Source of the DNA: Desulfosporosinus lacus DSM 15449
GTDB taxonomy: Bacteria; Bacillota; Desulfitobacteriia; Desulfitobacteriales; Desulfitobacteriaceae
DNA length: 64,000 nt
Direction of reading: 5' to 3'
Assembly: GCF_900129935.1 (NCBI RefSeq)
Contig: NZ_FQXJ01000003.1
Span: 434,001 to 498,000, forward strand
Position numbers and translations under genes: made by a program. The notes under the pieces are model-generated. The model was not told where the DNA came from and searched no databases. It was given only the letters and a program-made list of their open reading frames with translations. Shown here in pieces: positions 1-8,559 of this stretch (positions are counted from its first letter, which is position 1; each line of letters opens with the position of its first letter).

Positions 1-17
1 ACGAAGGAGGGCTCTGC

Positions 18-266
18 GTGCAAGAATATATACGCAAACGGGTGCTCGATATTGGAACTTACATATTAGAATCGAGTGCTACCGTTCGACAAACGGCTGA
101 TGTCTTTGGTGTTTCTAAGTCAACAGTTCATAAAGATGTTACGGAACGCCTGCCATTAGTAAATGAAAAGTTATCCATGGAAGTAAAGCATATTCTTGAG
201 ACAAACAAAGCAGAACGGCATATTCGTGGAGGAGAGGCGACTCGAAAGAAGTACCAAGAGAACTAG
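18..266 (+). CDS. spoIIID: Sporulation transcription factor SpoIIID
   Basis: Small DNA-binding regulator of the mother cell during sporulation; in the family it acts after sigma-E to switch genes on or off, including sigK. The 82-residue protein matches the usual family length. A helix-turn-helix is visible at residues about 22-41 (TVRQTADVFGVSKSTVHKDV), followed by a basic tail. The GTG start is set by an ideal Shine-Dalgarno AAGGAGG at 4-10. It stands immediately before mreB/mbl, an arrangement also known in Bacillus (spoIIID-mbl). Its promoter lies outside the window. Its presence is the best single evidence that the organism makes endospores. Confidence 0.96.
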   Translation: MQEYIRKRVLDIGTYILESSATVRQTADVFGVSKSTVHKDVTERLPLVNEKLSMEVKHILETNKAERHIRGGEATRKKYQEN

Positions 267-386
267 ATAAGGGTATTTTTAGTTGAAGAAGGGTGAACTT
301 TAAGGTAATTTGAAAAAAAACTTGGATATCAAAAGGGATTAGCGATTTTATCGCGAATGAATTCAATAACAAGATTATAAGTAGCG

Positions 387-406
387 AATCTCCCGAGAGG
401 GAGATT
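387..406. other. Hairpin in spoIIID-mreB spacer
   Basis: Perfect 8-bp inverted repeat AATCTCCC / GGGAGATT with a GAGA loop, between spoIIID and mreB. No T-run follows on either strand, so it is not a standard terminator; it may be a processing or operator site. Function unknown. Confidence 0.4.
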
Positions 407-473
407 ATGCTATTTGTTTATAGTATTATCTAGATGGACAAGCTATTGCTTAACGAAAGGGGTATCTCCGATA

Positions 474-1469
474 ATGTTGGGAATTGATTTTGGGATTGAT
501 TTGGGAATAGATTTAGGGACAGCGAGTGTTTTGGTTTATGCTAAAGGAAAAGGGATTGTCCTGCATGAGCCTTCTGTTATTGCGATCGACAGAAACACAA
601 ATAAACGAATTGCAGTAGGGGAAGAAGCCAGGTTAATGATTGGACGTACACCAGGAAATATTGTTGCTGTACGTCCAATGCGTGATGGAGTGATCGCAGA
701 TTATCAGACCACGGAACTCATGCTGAAATATTTCCTGGAGAAAGCAGGAGCCAAGAGATGGCCATTCTTTAAAACTCGAGTTGTCGTTTGCATTCCCTCA
801 GGAGTTACAGAAGTGGAACAAAGGGCCGTTAAGCAAGCAGCCTACCAGGCCGGAGCTAAAGATGTAAAAGTGGTTGAAGAGCCATATGCAGCGGCGTTGG
901 GAGCTGGGTTGGATATTTCCGGACCAACAGGCAGTATGGTAGTAGATATAGGTGGAGGAACTACGGATATCGCAGTTCTATCGCTTAATGGAATAGTGGC
1001 CAAACGAAGCCTTCGAGTCGGCGGGGATAAGTTCGATGAAGCTATTAGTCGGTATATCCGACGGGAGCATAATCTTATGATTGGAGAACGTACTGCTGAA
1101 GAAATCAAGATCGCTGTTGGTTCAGCCGTTTCAGAGGGCAGACCGTCTGCGTATATTGATGTGCGTGGACGCGATTTAATTACGGGTTTGCCTAAAACCA
1201 TAAATGTAAATTCTCAAGAGTGTTTCGTTGCACTTGAGGAATCTATCGATGCAATTGTCGCGGGGGTTAAAGAAGTCTTAGAACGCACTCCCCCCGAATT
1301 ATCCTCTGATATCCTCGACAAAGGAATAATTATGACGGGCGGGGGAGCTATGATGTATGGCTTTGACACCCGTCTGTCCCGTGAAACCGGCTTACCGGTT
1401 AGCTTAGCTGAGGATCCTATTTCTTGTGTGGCCTTAGGTACGGGTAAGGTATTGACAGGAAAGTATTAG
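474..1469 (+). CDS. mreB: Rod shape-determining protein, MreB/Mbl family
   Basis: Actin-like ATPase that forms membrane-bound filaments guiding cell-wall synthesis along the rod. Actin-fold motifs are present: phosphate-1 loop GIDLGT at residues 11-16, phosphate-2 loop DIGGGTTD near 158-165, and the adenosine-side MTGGGA near 290. I start at ATG 474 (331 aa) because an upstream in-frame ATG at 414 would add 20 residues not typical of the family, and AAAGGGG lies upstream of 474. The N-terminus carries three tandem copies of GID(F/L), a local duplication in front of the phosphate loop. Position after spoIIID favours the Mbl paralogue; sequence alone does not let me separate MreB from Mbl. Confidence 0.93.
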   Translation: MLGIDFGIDLGIDLGTASVLVYAKGKGIVLHEPSVIAIDRNTNKRIAVGEEARLMIGRTPGNIVAVRPMRDGVIADYQTTELMLKYFLEKAGAKRWPFFKTRVVVCIPSGVTEVEQRAVKQAAYQAGAKDVKVVEEPYAAALGAGLDISGPTGSMVVDIGGGTTDIAVLSLNGIVAKRSLRVGGDKFDEAISRYIRREHNLMIGERTAEEIKIAVGSAVSEGRPSAYIDVRGRDLITGLPKTINVNSQECFVALEESIDAIVAGVKEVLERTPPELSSDILDKGIIMTGGGAMMYGFDTRLSRETGLPVSLAEDPISCVALGTGKVLTGKY

Positions 1470-1630
1470 TGTTTCAGAGCATAATTTTAGTGAATTAAAA
1501 ACTATTAACAAACAAAATTGTCCGAGGATAGGTGGTCGATCCGAAATCAGAGTCTTTTCGGATAGGGGCTCCCTTTCCTTGGGCTTTATCATTAATTCCA
1601 TTTCATTCATCCGAAAGGAATAGATTTTTC

Positions 1631-2356
1631 ATGAGGGTCGATATTCTCGGGATCACCGTAAATACATATTCTATGCAAGAAACTGTTGAAGAGATTCGGA
1701 AGGCTGTAGAAAACAGGGTAAAGATACGTGTGGTTACAGCTAATCCGGAAATGATCTATGCATCTGGTAAAGATCAGCAAATTAGGAACCTGATTAATTC
1801 TGCAGATATAGTAACGGCAGATGGGATCGGTGTTGTTTGGGCTTCTCAGCGGCTAAGAACTCCGGTTCAGGAACGAGTGACAGGGATAGATTTAATCCAG
1901 GCTTTATTTCCGGTGGCGGATCAGAATAAATGGCGGATTTTCTTTCTAGGAGGGAAACCAGGCATAGCCCGGGAGGCAGGAATCCAAGTTGCCCAGAAAT
2001 ATTCCGGAATAGCTTGGGAGGATTCTCACGGCTACTTCAGCACGGAGGAAGAAACTGAAGTAATAGAAAGGATCAGAGGCTTTCGTCCGGATATTCTTCT
2101 TGTCGGACTGGGTGCTCCCCGCCAGGAATATTGGATTGCGGAGCATCGAGATTTGGCAACTGTGAGTATAGGGGTCGGCGGTAGCTTCGACGCGCTTGCG
2201 GGTAATGTTGTTCGAGCGCCAAAGCGCATTCAAGAGTTTCAATTGGAATGGCTCTATCGTTTGTGGAAAGAGCCATGGCGTTGGAAACGCCAAAGTGTAT
2301 TGCCTCGTTTTGTAATGAAGGTGCTTTGGCAGAGGTTTTCTAATATGACCCCCTAA
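1631..2356 (+). CDS. WecB/TagA/CpsF family glycosyltransferase
   Basis: Probable GT26 membrane-associated transferase. In the TagA branch it moves N-acetylmannosamine from UDP-ManNAc to undecaprenyl-PP-GlcNAc, the committed step for wall teichoic acid or a similar linkage unit. Family motifs are clear: TANPEM at residues 36-41, ADGIG with the expected catalytic Asp64, FFLGGKPG, and LLVGLGAPRQEYW. The ATG at 1631 (241 aa) is chosen over an upstream GTG at 1532 because the family begins at the MRVDILGI strand and AAAGGAA lies 10 nt before it. It sits between mreB and sigI, a cell-envelope setting. The exact acceptor cannot be read from sequence. Confidence 0.88.
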   Translation: MRVDILGITVNTYSMQETVEEIRKAVENRVKIRVVTANPEMIYASGKDQQIRNLINSADIVTADGIGVVWASQRLRTPVQERVTGIDLIQALFPVADQNKWRIFFLGGKPGIAREAGIQVAQKYSGIAWEDSHGYFSTEEETEVIERIRGFRPDILLVGLGAPRQEYWIAEHRDLATVSIGVGGSFDALAGNVVRAPKRIQEFQLEWLYRLWKEPWRWKRQSVLPRFVMKVLWQRFSNMTP

Positions 2357-2401
2357 TAGAGAAAATTCGTTTCGTATAAGAGATTAGGAGGAAGAAAGAA
2401 A

Positions 2402-3115
2402 ATGCCAGAATGGGAAGAACTATGTTCTTGGCAGCGTTTGAAAGAGGACTCAGAAGCTCGAGAGGATTTCTTAGCCGAATCTCAAACGTTTATTCGTCAT
2501 GTAGCTAGCCAAGCTTGTTTTCGCTCTCTGGAATGGGGTCGAGACGACGAATTATCAGAGGCGTTGATCGCTTTTAATGAAGCGATAGACCTGTTTGTTG
2601 AGGATAGAGGAGTACCTTTTTTAGCTTATGCACGGGTTTTGATGAAACGCAGGTTAATTGATTATCATCGCAGGCAACGTTTGCGGCAGTCAATTTCGCT
2701 TGATCAAGACGACATTGGACGTCGGGTGGATGTCCATCTGGGAATAGACGATTTCCGGGAGCAAGAACAGAACCGTGAGCGAGCGGAAGAGATTCGGCAA
2801 TTCTCTAAAGCACTGGGAATTTTCCAGCTCACCTTTCGGGACTTGGTAGAAGTATCCCCTAAACATCGTGATTCTAGAGAGACTTTGCTTCGGGCAGCTA
2901 GAGAATTAGCCTTTGATTTAGAGCTGTGGCATCAGGTTGAATCTAAAGGGAAAGTTCCGATGCAAGCATTAGGTTTGAAAACACAGATTCATCCAAAGGT
3001 ATTGGAACGGGGTCGAAAGTATATTCTGGCTGTAGCTTTACTCTTAGCGAACCAAAACGACTATGTTTATTTACGGGAGTATGTCCTTCCACGGGAAAAG
3101 GGGGCGAAGGGATGA
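2402..3115 (+). CDS. sigI: RNA polymerase sigma factor SigI
   Basis: Sigma-70-related factor of the SigI group, known in Bacillus for heat and envelope stress and in Clostridium thermocellum for sensing polysaccharides through RsgI partners. Region 2-like sequence is visible (DELSEALIAFNEAIDLF, then the FLAYARVLMKRRLIDYHRR segment near residues 78-98), and the C-terminal part resembles the SigI-specific DNA-binding domain. 237 aa is normal for the family. AGGAGG lies before the ATG. It overlaps rsgI by 4 nt (ATGA), so sigma and anti-sigma are translationally coupled. Confidence 0.93.
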   Translation: MPEWEELCSWQRLKEDSEAREDFLAESQTFIRHVASQACFRSLEWGRDDELSEALIAFNEAIDLFVEDRGVPFLAYARVLMKRRLIDYHRRQRLRQSISLDQDDIGRRVDVHLGIDDFREQEQNRERAEEIRQFSKALGIFQLTFRDLVEVSPKHRDSRETLLRAARELAFDLELWHQVESKGKVPMQALGLKTQIHPKVLERGRKYILAVALLLANQNDYVYLREYVLPREKGAKG

Positions 3116-4317
3116 AAAAAATAAAAGCGGTTGTTCTGGAAAAATCCGGATCTCGCTATACGGTCTTAGCTGAAAATGGTACCTTTCGCCATGTTCAGAG
3201 ACGGCAAAACGTCGAAGTGGGAGAAGAGATTGAAATTCAGCTGGCTTCTCTGGAGGGTTTTGGAGGTTTACGCGCCTGGGCTGGGGTTGCGGCGCTGTTT
3301 CTTTTGGTTTTAACCACTCTCTTGGCATGGAACCTGTATCAAGCTCCAACTGCAGTAGCCTTGCTCTCGGTTGATATTAATCCAAGTATACAATTTACTA
3401 TTGATGAACAAGGGAATTTGTTAAAAATAAAGACTAAAAACGAGGATGCGGAACGTCTGATTAGTAAAATTGAACTAAAGGGAGAGCCAATTGCTAAGGT
3501 TTTAGAACAAATTGTAACGGAGGCCCATAATCAAAATTTCCTTAACCCTGAGCAACCTTGGATTGTGGTAGGCTATTCTCCTCTAATCATTGACACTTCA
3601 GAGCAAGCAGATAAGAATCTTAGCGAGGATCAAATTGTCTCATGGCTTAAAAAGGATACTGAGGAAAATGGATTCACTCCGCAAGTTACCTTCTTTGCCT
3701 TAACACCTCAGGATAGGGAACTTGCGCAAAGGGAGAATCTGACATTAGGAGAGTATGCGCTTTGGCAGACCGCTGAAAAGGCAGGGGTAAACACTCAACC
3801 TGAGAAATTAAGGGATACTTTAGAACGAGTTGAGTTACTTGAGAACCCAAAAGTTCAGGCTCAGGTGAAAGCGGATAAGAAGGGGCATGAATATCCATCG
3901 GTCGAAGGTCGGATGCTTGATAAGGGCAAAGATCAAGAGTCAGAGAATAAACAACAGAACAAAGAAATTGAGGACCGGAAAAAGGACGAAAAGAGTGAAC
4001 CCGAAGGTAACGATAGCGACAAAGGGGTAGGGAGCGATAGAAACAACGAGATATGGAACAATAAAGACATAAGGATAGAGAACGACAGAAAAGGGATAGA
4101 GAATGAGAAAGATAAAGGACAGCAAGGTAAGGGAGATGGGGACCATATAAGTACTAGAGGTGATAAAGCTGCGAACAAAAAGGCTAATCTGCCAAGCTTT
4201 TTAAGAATAGGGAATCCATCATCCCTTGAGTACGAATTGTTACAAACCAAGGGTGAGAATAAGCCTAAAAATGATAAACTAGACAAGGGCAGTCTTGATG
4301 GTCGCGAAAAACGGTAG
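3112..4317 (+). CDS. rsgI: Anti-sigma factor RsgI
   Basis: Membrane-spanning partner that should hold SigI inactive. The order is: cytoplasmic RsgI-N domain (residues 1-50, starting MKKIKAVVLEKSGSRYTVL), one transmembrane helix (about 54-76), and an extracytoplasmic domain starting VALLSVDINPSIQF. This segment contains the Asn90-Pro91 pair used for self-cleavage in studied RsgI proteins. After residue 265 the protein becomes a long low-complexity tail rich in Lys, Glu, Asp and Asn with no carbohydrate-binding module, unlike several clostridial RsgIs. ATGA overlap with sigI. A 20-bp perfect terminator follows. Confidence 0.9.
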   Translation: MKKIKAVVLEKSGSRYTVLAENGTFRHVQRRQNVEVGEEIEIQLASLEGFGGLRAWAGVAALFLLVLTTLLAWNLYQAPTAVALLSVDINPSIQFTIDEQGNLLKIKTKNEDAERLISKIELKGEPIAKVLEQIVTEAHNQNFLNPEQPWIVVGYSPLIIDTSEQADKNLSEDQIVSWLKKDTEENGFTPQVTFFALTPQDRELAQRENLTLGEYALWQTAEKAGVNTQPEKLRDTLERVELLENPKVQAQVKADKKGHEYPSVEGRMLDKGKDQESENKQQNKEIEDRKKDEKSEPEGNDSDKGVGSDRNNEIWNNKDIRIENDRKGIENEKDKGQQGKGDGDHISTRGDKAANKKANLPSFLRIGNPSSLEYELLQTKGENKPKNDKLDKGSLDGREKR

Positions 4318-4322
4318 TGAAT

Positions 4323-4368
4323 AGAAGAATCAAAGGTTGAGCGTATTTGCTCAACCTTTGATTCTTCT
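4323..4368. terminator. Bidirectional intrinsic terminator between rsgI and GT4 gene
   Basis: Perfect 20-bp inverted repeat (4323-4342 with 4349-4368, loop GTATTT) between two convergent genes. T-rich sequence lies downstream for the + strand (CTCTTAAATTTTTTATT), and the stem itself begins with an A-rich arm that gives a weaker T-tract for the - strand. Confidence 0.85.
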
Positions 4369-4412
4369 GTCTCTTAAATTTTTTATTACTTTACTGGATG
4401 TATAATTTGATA

Positions 4413-5534
4413 TTACTTAACGGCTCGTTCTAATAAGCGATTGTATACCTGTTCAGTTTCTCTGATCATACTATCAATGGAAAACATAGGCCAGCGGTTC
4501 TGGCCCGCTCGAACCAAGGACTGCGCTAAGGTATGATTTTCTAGAACAGAAGAACACGCGGTGGTTAACGCTGCAACATCTCCAGGAGGAACAAGCAGCC
4601 CTTCTTTCTCATTGTGAATGACTTCAGAAATTCCTCCGACAGCACTTGCAACAATCGGAATTCCAGCCTGCATTGCTTCGAGGAGAACCAGCCCCATACC
4701 TTCACTGATTGAAGGTAAGACAAAAAGGTCCATTGCCCGAAGAGCTTCATACGCTTTGGGCAGGTAGCCTGTGACAGTATGAGGAATAGCGCTTCTTTGA
4801 AGTTCTTCAGTTAGGTTTTGGCGAAGAGGACCATCTCCTATAAGCAAGAGGTGGAGATTTGGGAATCTCAAGTTAAGTTGTGTTGCGGCTTTGATTAAAT
4901 TCATTTGTCCTTTAGCAGGATGGAGCCGGCCAATCGTTCCAACAACAAGAGCATCCATTGGGATGCCCCACTTTTCGCGAAAATAGCGGCGAGTAGTTGA
5001 AGGATCGTCAAAGGAAATTGAGGAATAACCATTATAAATGGTTTCAATATTTCGACCGCCTCTTAACGTAACTTCTTGTGCTAAATATTCGGATACAGTG
5101 ATAATTCCCGAGGTTAGGGGCAGGGTCAGACGATCAAGATTTAGAGCTATTATGGCAGATATGGGTGAGAGATAATCGTGAGCAAGAGAGCTATGGACAG
5201 TGGTTAAGCTGGGGATGCCTAACCATCTGGCACTTAGACGCCCCAAAAGATTGGCCCGAGAACCATGGGTGTGAATGACGCTGACTGCTTGTTTCCTTGA
5301 CCAGTTAATAAGAGCGGGCAGGGGAGTAAGATCAAGGGGAAAGCGCATAGGGAATGTAGTGGCGGGAATCTTATTTTCAATGGCTAGGTCAGCGAAAGGA
5401 CCTTTGGTCAGGCAGACAAGATGAGGATCAAAGTGAGTCCGGTCAATTTCCTTGAGCAGAGATAACACATGTTGCTCGGCTCCTCCGATTTCACCGCCAC
5501 CAATAATATGTAGAATCTTGTATTTTTTTTTCAT
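4413..5534 (-). CDS. GT4-type glycosyltransferase
   Basis: Retaining GT-B glycosyltransferase, likely adding a sugar to a cell-surface polysaccharide or lipid on the cytoplasmic side. Motifs: N-terminal glycine-rich loop GGGEIGGAEQH (residues 12-22), donor-domain strand VVGTIGRLHPAKGQ, and the family E-x7-E signature in SEGMGLVLLEAMQAG near residues 279-294. ATG start with GAAGGGA upstream on the - strand. 373 aa is the usual length. It converges on rsgI and diverges from fabZ, and lies near an O-antigen-ligase-like gene, so a surface glycan role is inferred; donor and acceptor are unknown. Confidence 0.88.
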   Translation of the reverse strand: MKKKYKILHIIGGGEIGGAEQHVLSLLKEIDRTHFDPHLVCLTKGPFADLAIENKIPATTFPMRFPLDLTPLPALINWSRKQAVSVIHTHGSRANLLGRLSARWLGIPSLTTVHSSLAHDYLSPISAIIALNLDRLTLPLTSGIITVSEYLAQEVTLRGGRNIETIYNGYSSISFDDPSTTRRYFREKWGIPMDALVVGTIGRLHPAKGQMNLIKAATQLNLRFPNLHLLLIGDGPLRQNLTEELQRSAIPHTVTGYLPKAYEALRAMDLFVLPSISEGMGLVLLEAMQAGIPIVASAVGGISEVIHNEKEGLLVPPGDVAALTTACSSVLENHTLAQSLVRAGQNRWPMFSIDSMIRETEQVYNRLLERAVK

Positions 5535-5854
5535 ACCCCGGCCATCTTCCCTTCAGACCTAAACTTGGTTATACTGTTTGCATGCAGTTATATACTTTTA
5601 TTATACTTAATCATAAGACATATTGGTTCACATCTGCAAGCGATACTCTCAACTCGCAGTTCGATATTCGCAGTTCGTCACAATTCATGACCCTGTGAAT
5701 GCAATTCGAATGCAAGTCGAGAACTGTCCTCAGCTTGTACCCAATATGACATACATTAGACAAAGTGGTTAATATCTGCCATACTCGTGTTGGTAAAAGA
5801 TATTTGCAGTTCGAGATGTCTGCCACTAACCACGATTAATAAGGAGGAATTTCA
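5535..5854. other. Divergent intergenic region with short direct repeats
   Basis: About 320 bp between the - strand glycosyltransferase and fabZ. A possible + strand promoter TTGCAT-N18-TATACT lies at 5578-5607. The nonamer CGCAGTTCG occurs at 5655-5663 and 5669-5677 (period 14), and a third related copy GCAGTTCGAGAT at 5806-5817. GTGGTTA/TAACCAC form an outer inverted repeat around 5765-5834. No convincing gene: the - strand reading frame here is built from the repeats. Confidence 0.5.
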
Positions 5855-6295
5855 GTGTTAGAAAGCCAAGAAATCCAGAAGATCATTCCACATCGTTACC
5901 CCTTCCTTCTGGTAGATCGTATCATAGAACTTGAAGAAGGAAAAAGGGCGGTGGGAATTAAGAACGTTACAATAAATGATTCCTTCTTTCAGGGCCATTT
6001 TCCAGGGCATCCCATTATGCCAGGAGTGCTGATCATTGAAGCACTTGCTCAAGTTGGAACCGTTGCTATTCTTAAGAAGCCAGAATATGAAGGTTACTTA
6101 GGTTTATTTGCTGGCTTAGATGATGTTAAGTTTAAGAGGCAGGTTATTCCAGGAGATCAGCTTCGTTTAGAGGTGGAGCTGGTGAAGTTGCGCAAGACTT
6201 ATGGAGTTGCCAGAGGTGTCGCCTATGTCGGAGATGCACTGGCGGCAGAAGGAACCCTTAAATTCTTCCTAGAGAGGAAGAATCCGGCCCAGTGA
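5855..6295 (+). CDS. fabZ: 3-hydroxyacyl-[ACP] dehydratase FabZ
   Basis: Hot-dog-fold dehydratase of type II fatty-acid synthesis; removes water from 3-hydroxyacyl-ACP to give trans-2-enoyl-ACP. The catalytic His48 is in GHFPGHP and Glu62 in LIIEALAQ; the [11 protein letters not shown] opening is characteristic. 146 aa is a complete protein. GTG start with AAGGAGG upstream. The stop overlaps the next gene's GTG (GTGA), so it is co-translated with the membrane protein downstream. It is isolated from other fab genes, an arrangement where FabZ is often tied to envelope synthesis. Confidence 0.96.
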   Translation: MLESQEIQKIIPHRYPFLLVDRIIELEEGKRAVGIKNVTINDSFFQGHFPGHPIMPGVLIIEALAQVGTVAILKKPEYEGYLGLFAGLDDVKFKRQVIPGDQLRLEVELVKLRKTYGVARGVAYVGDALAAEGTLKFFLERKNPAQ

Positions 6296-8130
6296 TTGGT
6301 GCAACATTACAACAAGACAGCAGAGCTAGGAGCAACACAGTACGCTTCCTAGCTCTTTTTTTAGGATTAAGTGTTTTTATCCACGGTCTCTATTATCCTC
6401 AAGAATGGCTTTTGTTTGGATTTCTTCTTTCTGCCTATATCATGTCTTCTTTTTTATACAAAAGATCTATTTTTATGACTGAGGAGTATTCTGGCTTAGG
6501 CCTAACTGATTTCCTACTTTTGGGATATATCATTTTTTCCTTATTAGGGCTTCTTCATCCCATTAAATATACAGATGGATTGCTTGAAGCCTTACGTTGG
6601 GGAGTCTTTTGGTTCGTCTATCGGTTGGGGGTTCGAATTTCTTCTGATGAAAAAGCCAAAAGGTATTTGCTGCAATATATTGAATGGATAGCCATTGCAA
6701 TTGCTGTCATTGGCTGGTTGCCTTGGATCGGTAAAGTGGGAGGCAGATTGAGTTCTGTCTTTGGTTACCCTAATGCTGCTGCAGCATTTTTAGGAGCTGC
6801 ACTATTACTATATCCACAAAGAAAGCTAGTTTTAATCTTTCTGGCTGTTTCTCTAGTGGGGACTGGTTCACGTGCTGGTGTGGGATTATTTCTTATAGTT
6901 CTCGGAGTTCAACAGATCTTTTTAAGGGTTAACTTACAAAAAAACAGCCCCAGCCTATCCATACGACAGAGATTTCACCAGCGACCAAAAATACTAAGCA
7001 GATATCTTAGAGGACTAGTGGGGGCTATGTTGGGAATTGCGGGAACAATTCTCATGCCTCTCTATTATAAATCAGCCTGGGAGAACCTAACCGCTTGGGG
7101 CTTTTCTTCTTCAAGTTGGCAGGAAAGAATAGTCTATTTCCAAGATGGGATTAGTTTAGCTTGGAATTCAGGGGGGGTTCCTCAGGCAGGAGGGTGGTTG
7201 GCTTTTCCTGCAGTTCAACACTTTCCATATTGGACTGCAGATCCTCATTCGAGTTTTATTCATATCTTGTTGAATCAGGGATTTCTCGGAATTCTGAGTG
7301 TAGGGATTTGGGGAAGTTTTTCGTTAGCTAAGGCTTGGAAGATTTGGGGAAGGAAAAACAAACAATATATCAGCTCATTGACTGAATTGGAAGATGCAAA
7401 AGCACAACTTAAGGTGTCAAGTGCCCTGGTCTTTTTAGCACTGCATAGTTTAGTGGACGCAGACTTTTCTTTTGGGGCCTTAGGGATTTTGTTTTGGTTG
7501 CTTTTTGGCATTTTGCATAAACGGCGTGATTATTTTAGAACGATCTTTTCAAAACAAAATAAATTACTTTTCATGCTGAGCAACATGGGAATGTTCGGTT
7601 TAAGTTTTATCTTCTGTTTGATTTGTGGGAGTGCCCTCTTGAATCCAAAAATGATAGAGAGAGAGCAAATTTGGAATGCGCAGGCTGTCCAATGCAGGGA
7701 GCAGGACCCTGAAAAAAGTGTTGAACTATGGGGTAAGAGTTTGAAGCGGGATCAGACCCAAGTTAAGGTGCGTCAAGAGTTGGCAGAGCATTTGCTTAGA
7801 CAGGGGAACCTAGATTCTGGATTAGAGACTGTGAAAGATGTTCTTTTATGGCAACCATTTGAGTTAGAAGCCTATGAATGGGCGCAGTCGGTTGTTTGGG
7901 ATGCGGCCGAGGTAAATCGACAAGCACAACCGGAAATGACTATGCTCCTTTATCAGTGGGTTGAGGAAGTGCCTGAAACTATTGAAGGAAGGGCAGATGA
8001 CCTTAATGATTTGGATCTAAAGCTTTGGCAAGGGCACAAGAACTTTCTGCCATCCCAACATATTAAGCTCCTTGCAGACTATGCTCGCCAAAGACAACTC
8101 ACACAACTTCTGCCACAACATAAGTTGTAA
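6292..8130 (+). CDS. O-antigen ligase/polymerase-like membrane protein with C-terminal helical repeats
   Basis: Polytopic membrane protein of 612 aa. Roughly residues 15-440 hold ten or more hydrophobic segments with a large external loop near residues 250-320, the layout of Wzy/WaaL-type (O-antigen ligase family) proteins that join or polymerise lipid-linked glycans outside the membrane. [20 protein letters not shown] and GTGSRAG are typical conserved stretches. After the last helix (about 425-445) the C-terminal ~160 residues look like TPR-type helices ([21 protein letters not shown]), suggesting a docking domain. GTG start overlaps the fabZ stop. Substrate unknown. Confidence 0.8.
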   Translation: MIGATLQQDSRARSNTVRFLALFLGLSVFIHGLYYPQEWLLFGFLLSAYIMSSFLYKRSIFMTEEYSGLGLTDFLLLGYIIFSLLGLLHPIKYTDGLLEALRWGVFWFVYRLGVRISSDEKAKRYLLQYIEWIAIAIAVIGWLPWIGKVGGRLSSVFGYPNAAAAFLGAALLLYPQRKLVLIFLAVSLVGTGSRAGVGLFLIVLGVQQIFLRVNLQKNSPSLSIRQRFHQRPKILSRYLRGLVGAMLGIAGTILMPLYYKSAWENLTAWGFSSSSWQERIVYFQDGISLAWNSGGVPQAGGWLAFPAVQHFPYWTADPHSSFIHILLNQGFLGILSVGIWGSFSLAKAWKIWGRKNKQYISSLTELEDAKAQLKVSSALVFLALHSLVDADFSFGALGILFWLLFGILHKRRDYFRTIFSKQNKLLFMLSNMGMFGLSFIFCLICGSALLNPKMIEREQIWNAQAVQCREQDPEKSVELWGKSLKRDQTQVKVRQELAEHLLRQGNLDSGLETVKDVLLWQPFELEAYEWAQSVVWDAAEVNRQAQPEMTMLLYQWVEEVPETIEGRADDLNDLDLKLWQGHKNFLPSQHIKLLADYARQRQLTQLLPQHKL

Positions 8131-8145
8131 GCAGGGGGAGAGAAT

Positions 8146-8541
8146 ATGACTTTTTTAATTGGGTTTGTGTTAGTTGCAGCTATTTTTTGCTGGACAGCGA
8201 ATTCAGGCTATGAGTGGAGTATTCCTCATAAGTGGCAGGACTTTATAGGTGCATGGCAGGAACGGCTTAGCAATAAATCACAAAGCGTCTTCTTAGTTTG
8301 CGACGGGGGCTCAGAAAATGGAGAGATGGAGAAGCGACTTTGGCTTCTTCAGAAGGCATTACCTAATCTGCAAAAGGGCGATAAACTCCCGTTATCAATT
8401 GAAGTTAAGATTAAATCGGATTTGTTTCTAGAGCAAAATGAGAAATACATAGCATGTCTGCAGCGTCGGTTCTCAGAAATGGAGATTAGCGGGTACTCGC
8501 TTAGTGATAAGCAGGATGTGAGAAATGATCACATAGTGTGA
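8146..8541 (+). CDS. Small membrane-anchored hypothetical protein
   Basis: I do not recognise this 131-aa protein. It has one N-terminal hydrophobic segment (FLIGFVLVAAIFCWTA, residues 3-18) that could anchor it, followed by a soluble, mixed-charge domain facing outside. The ATG is preceded by GGGGGAGAG. It follows the ligase-like gene by 15 nt and precedes comFA by 18 nt, so it is likely co-transcribed with both. No catalytic motif is evident. Confidence 0.65.
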   Translation: MTFLIGFVLVAAIFCWTANSGYEWSIPHKWQDFIGAWQERLSNKSQSVFLVCDGGSENGEMEKRLWLLQKALPNLQKGDKLPLSIEVKIKSDLFLEQNEKYIACLQRRFSEMEISGYSLSDKQDVRNDHIV

Positions 8542-8559
8542 ACAGGGAGAGGGGTTTCG

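Noticed and set aside
3933-4286. Long - strand frames opposite rsgI
   Set aside because: Mirror image of the Lys/Glu/Asp codons of the rsgI tail (Leu/Phe/Ser-rich), no ribosome site.
5611-5826. 71-codon - strand frame upstream of fabZ
   Set aside because: Its sequence is the repeated CGAACTGC words; no ribosome site and no protein-like composition.
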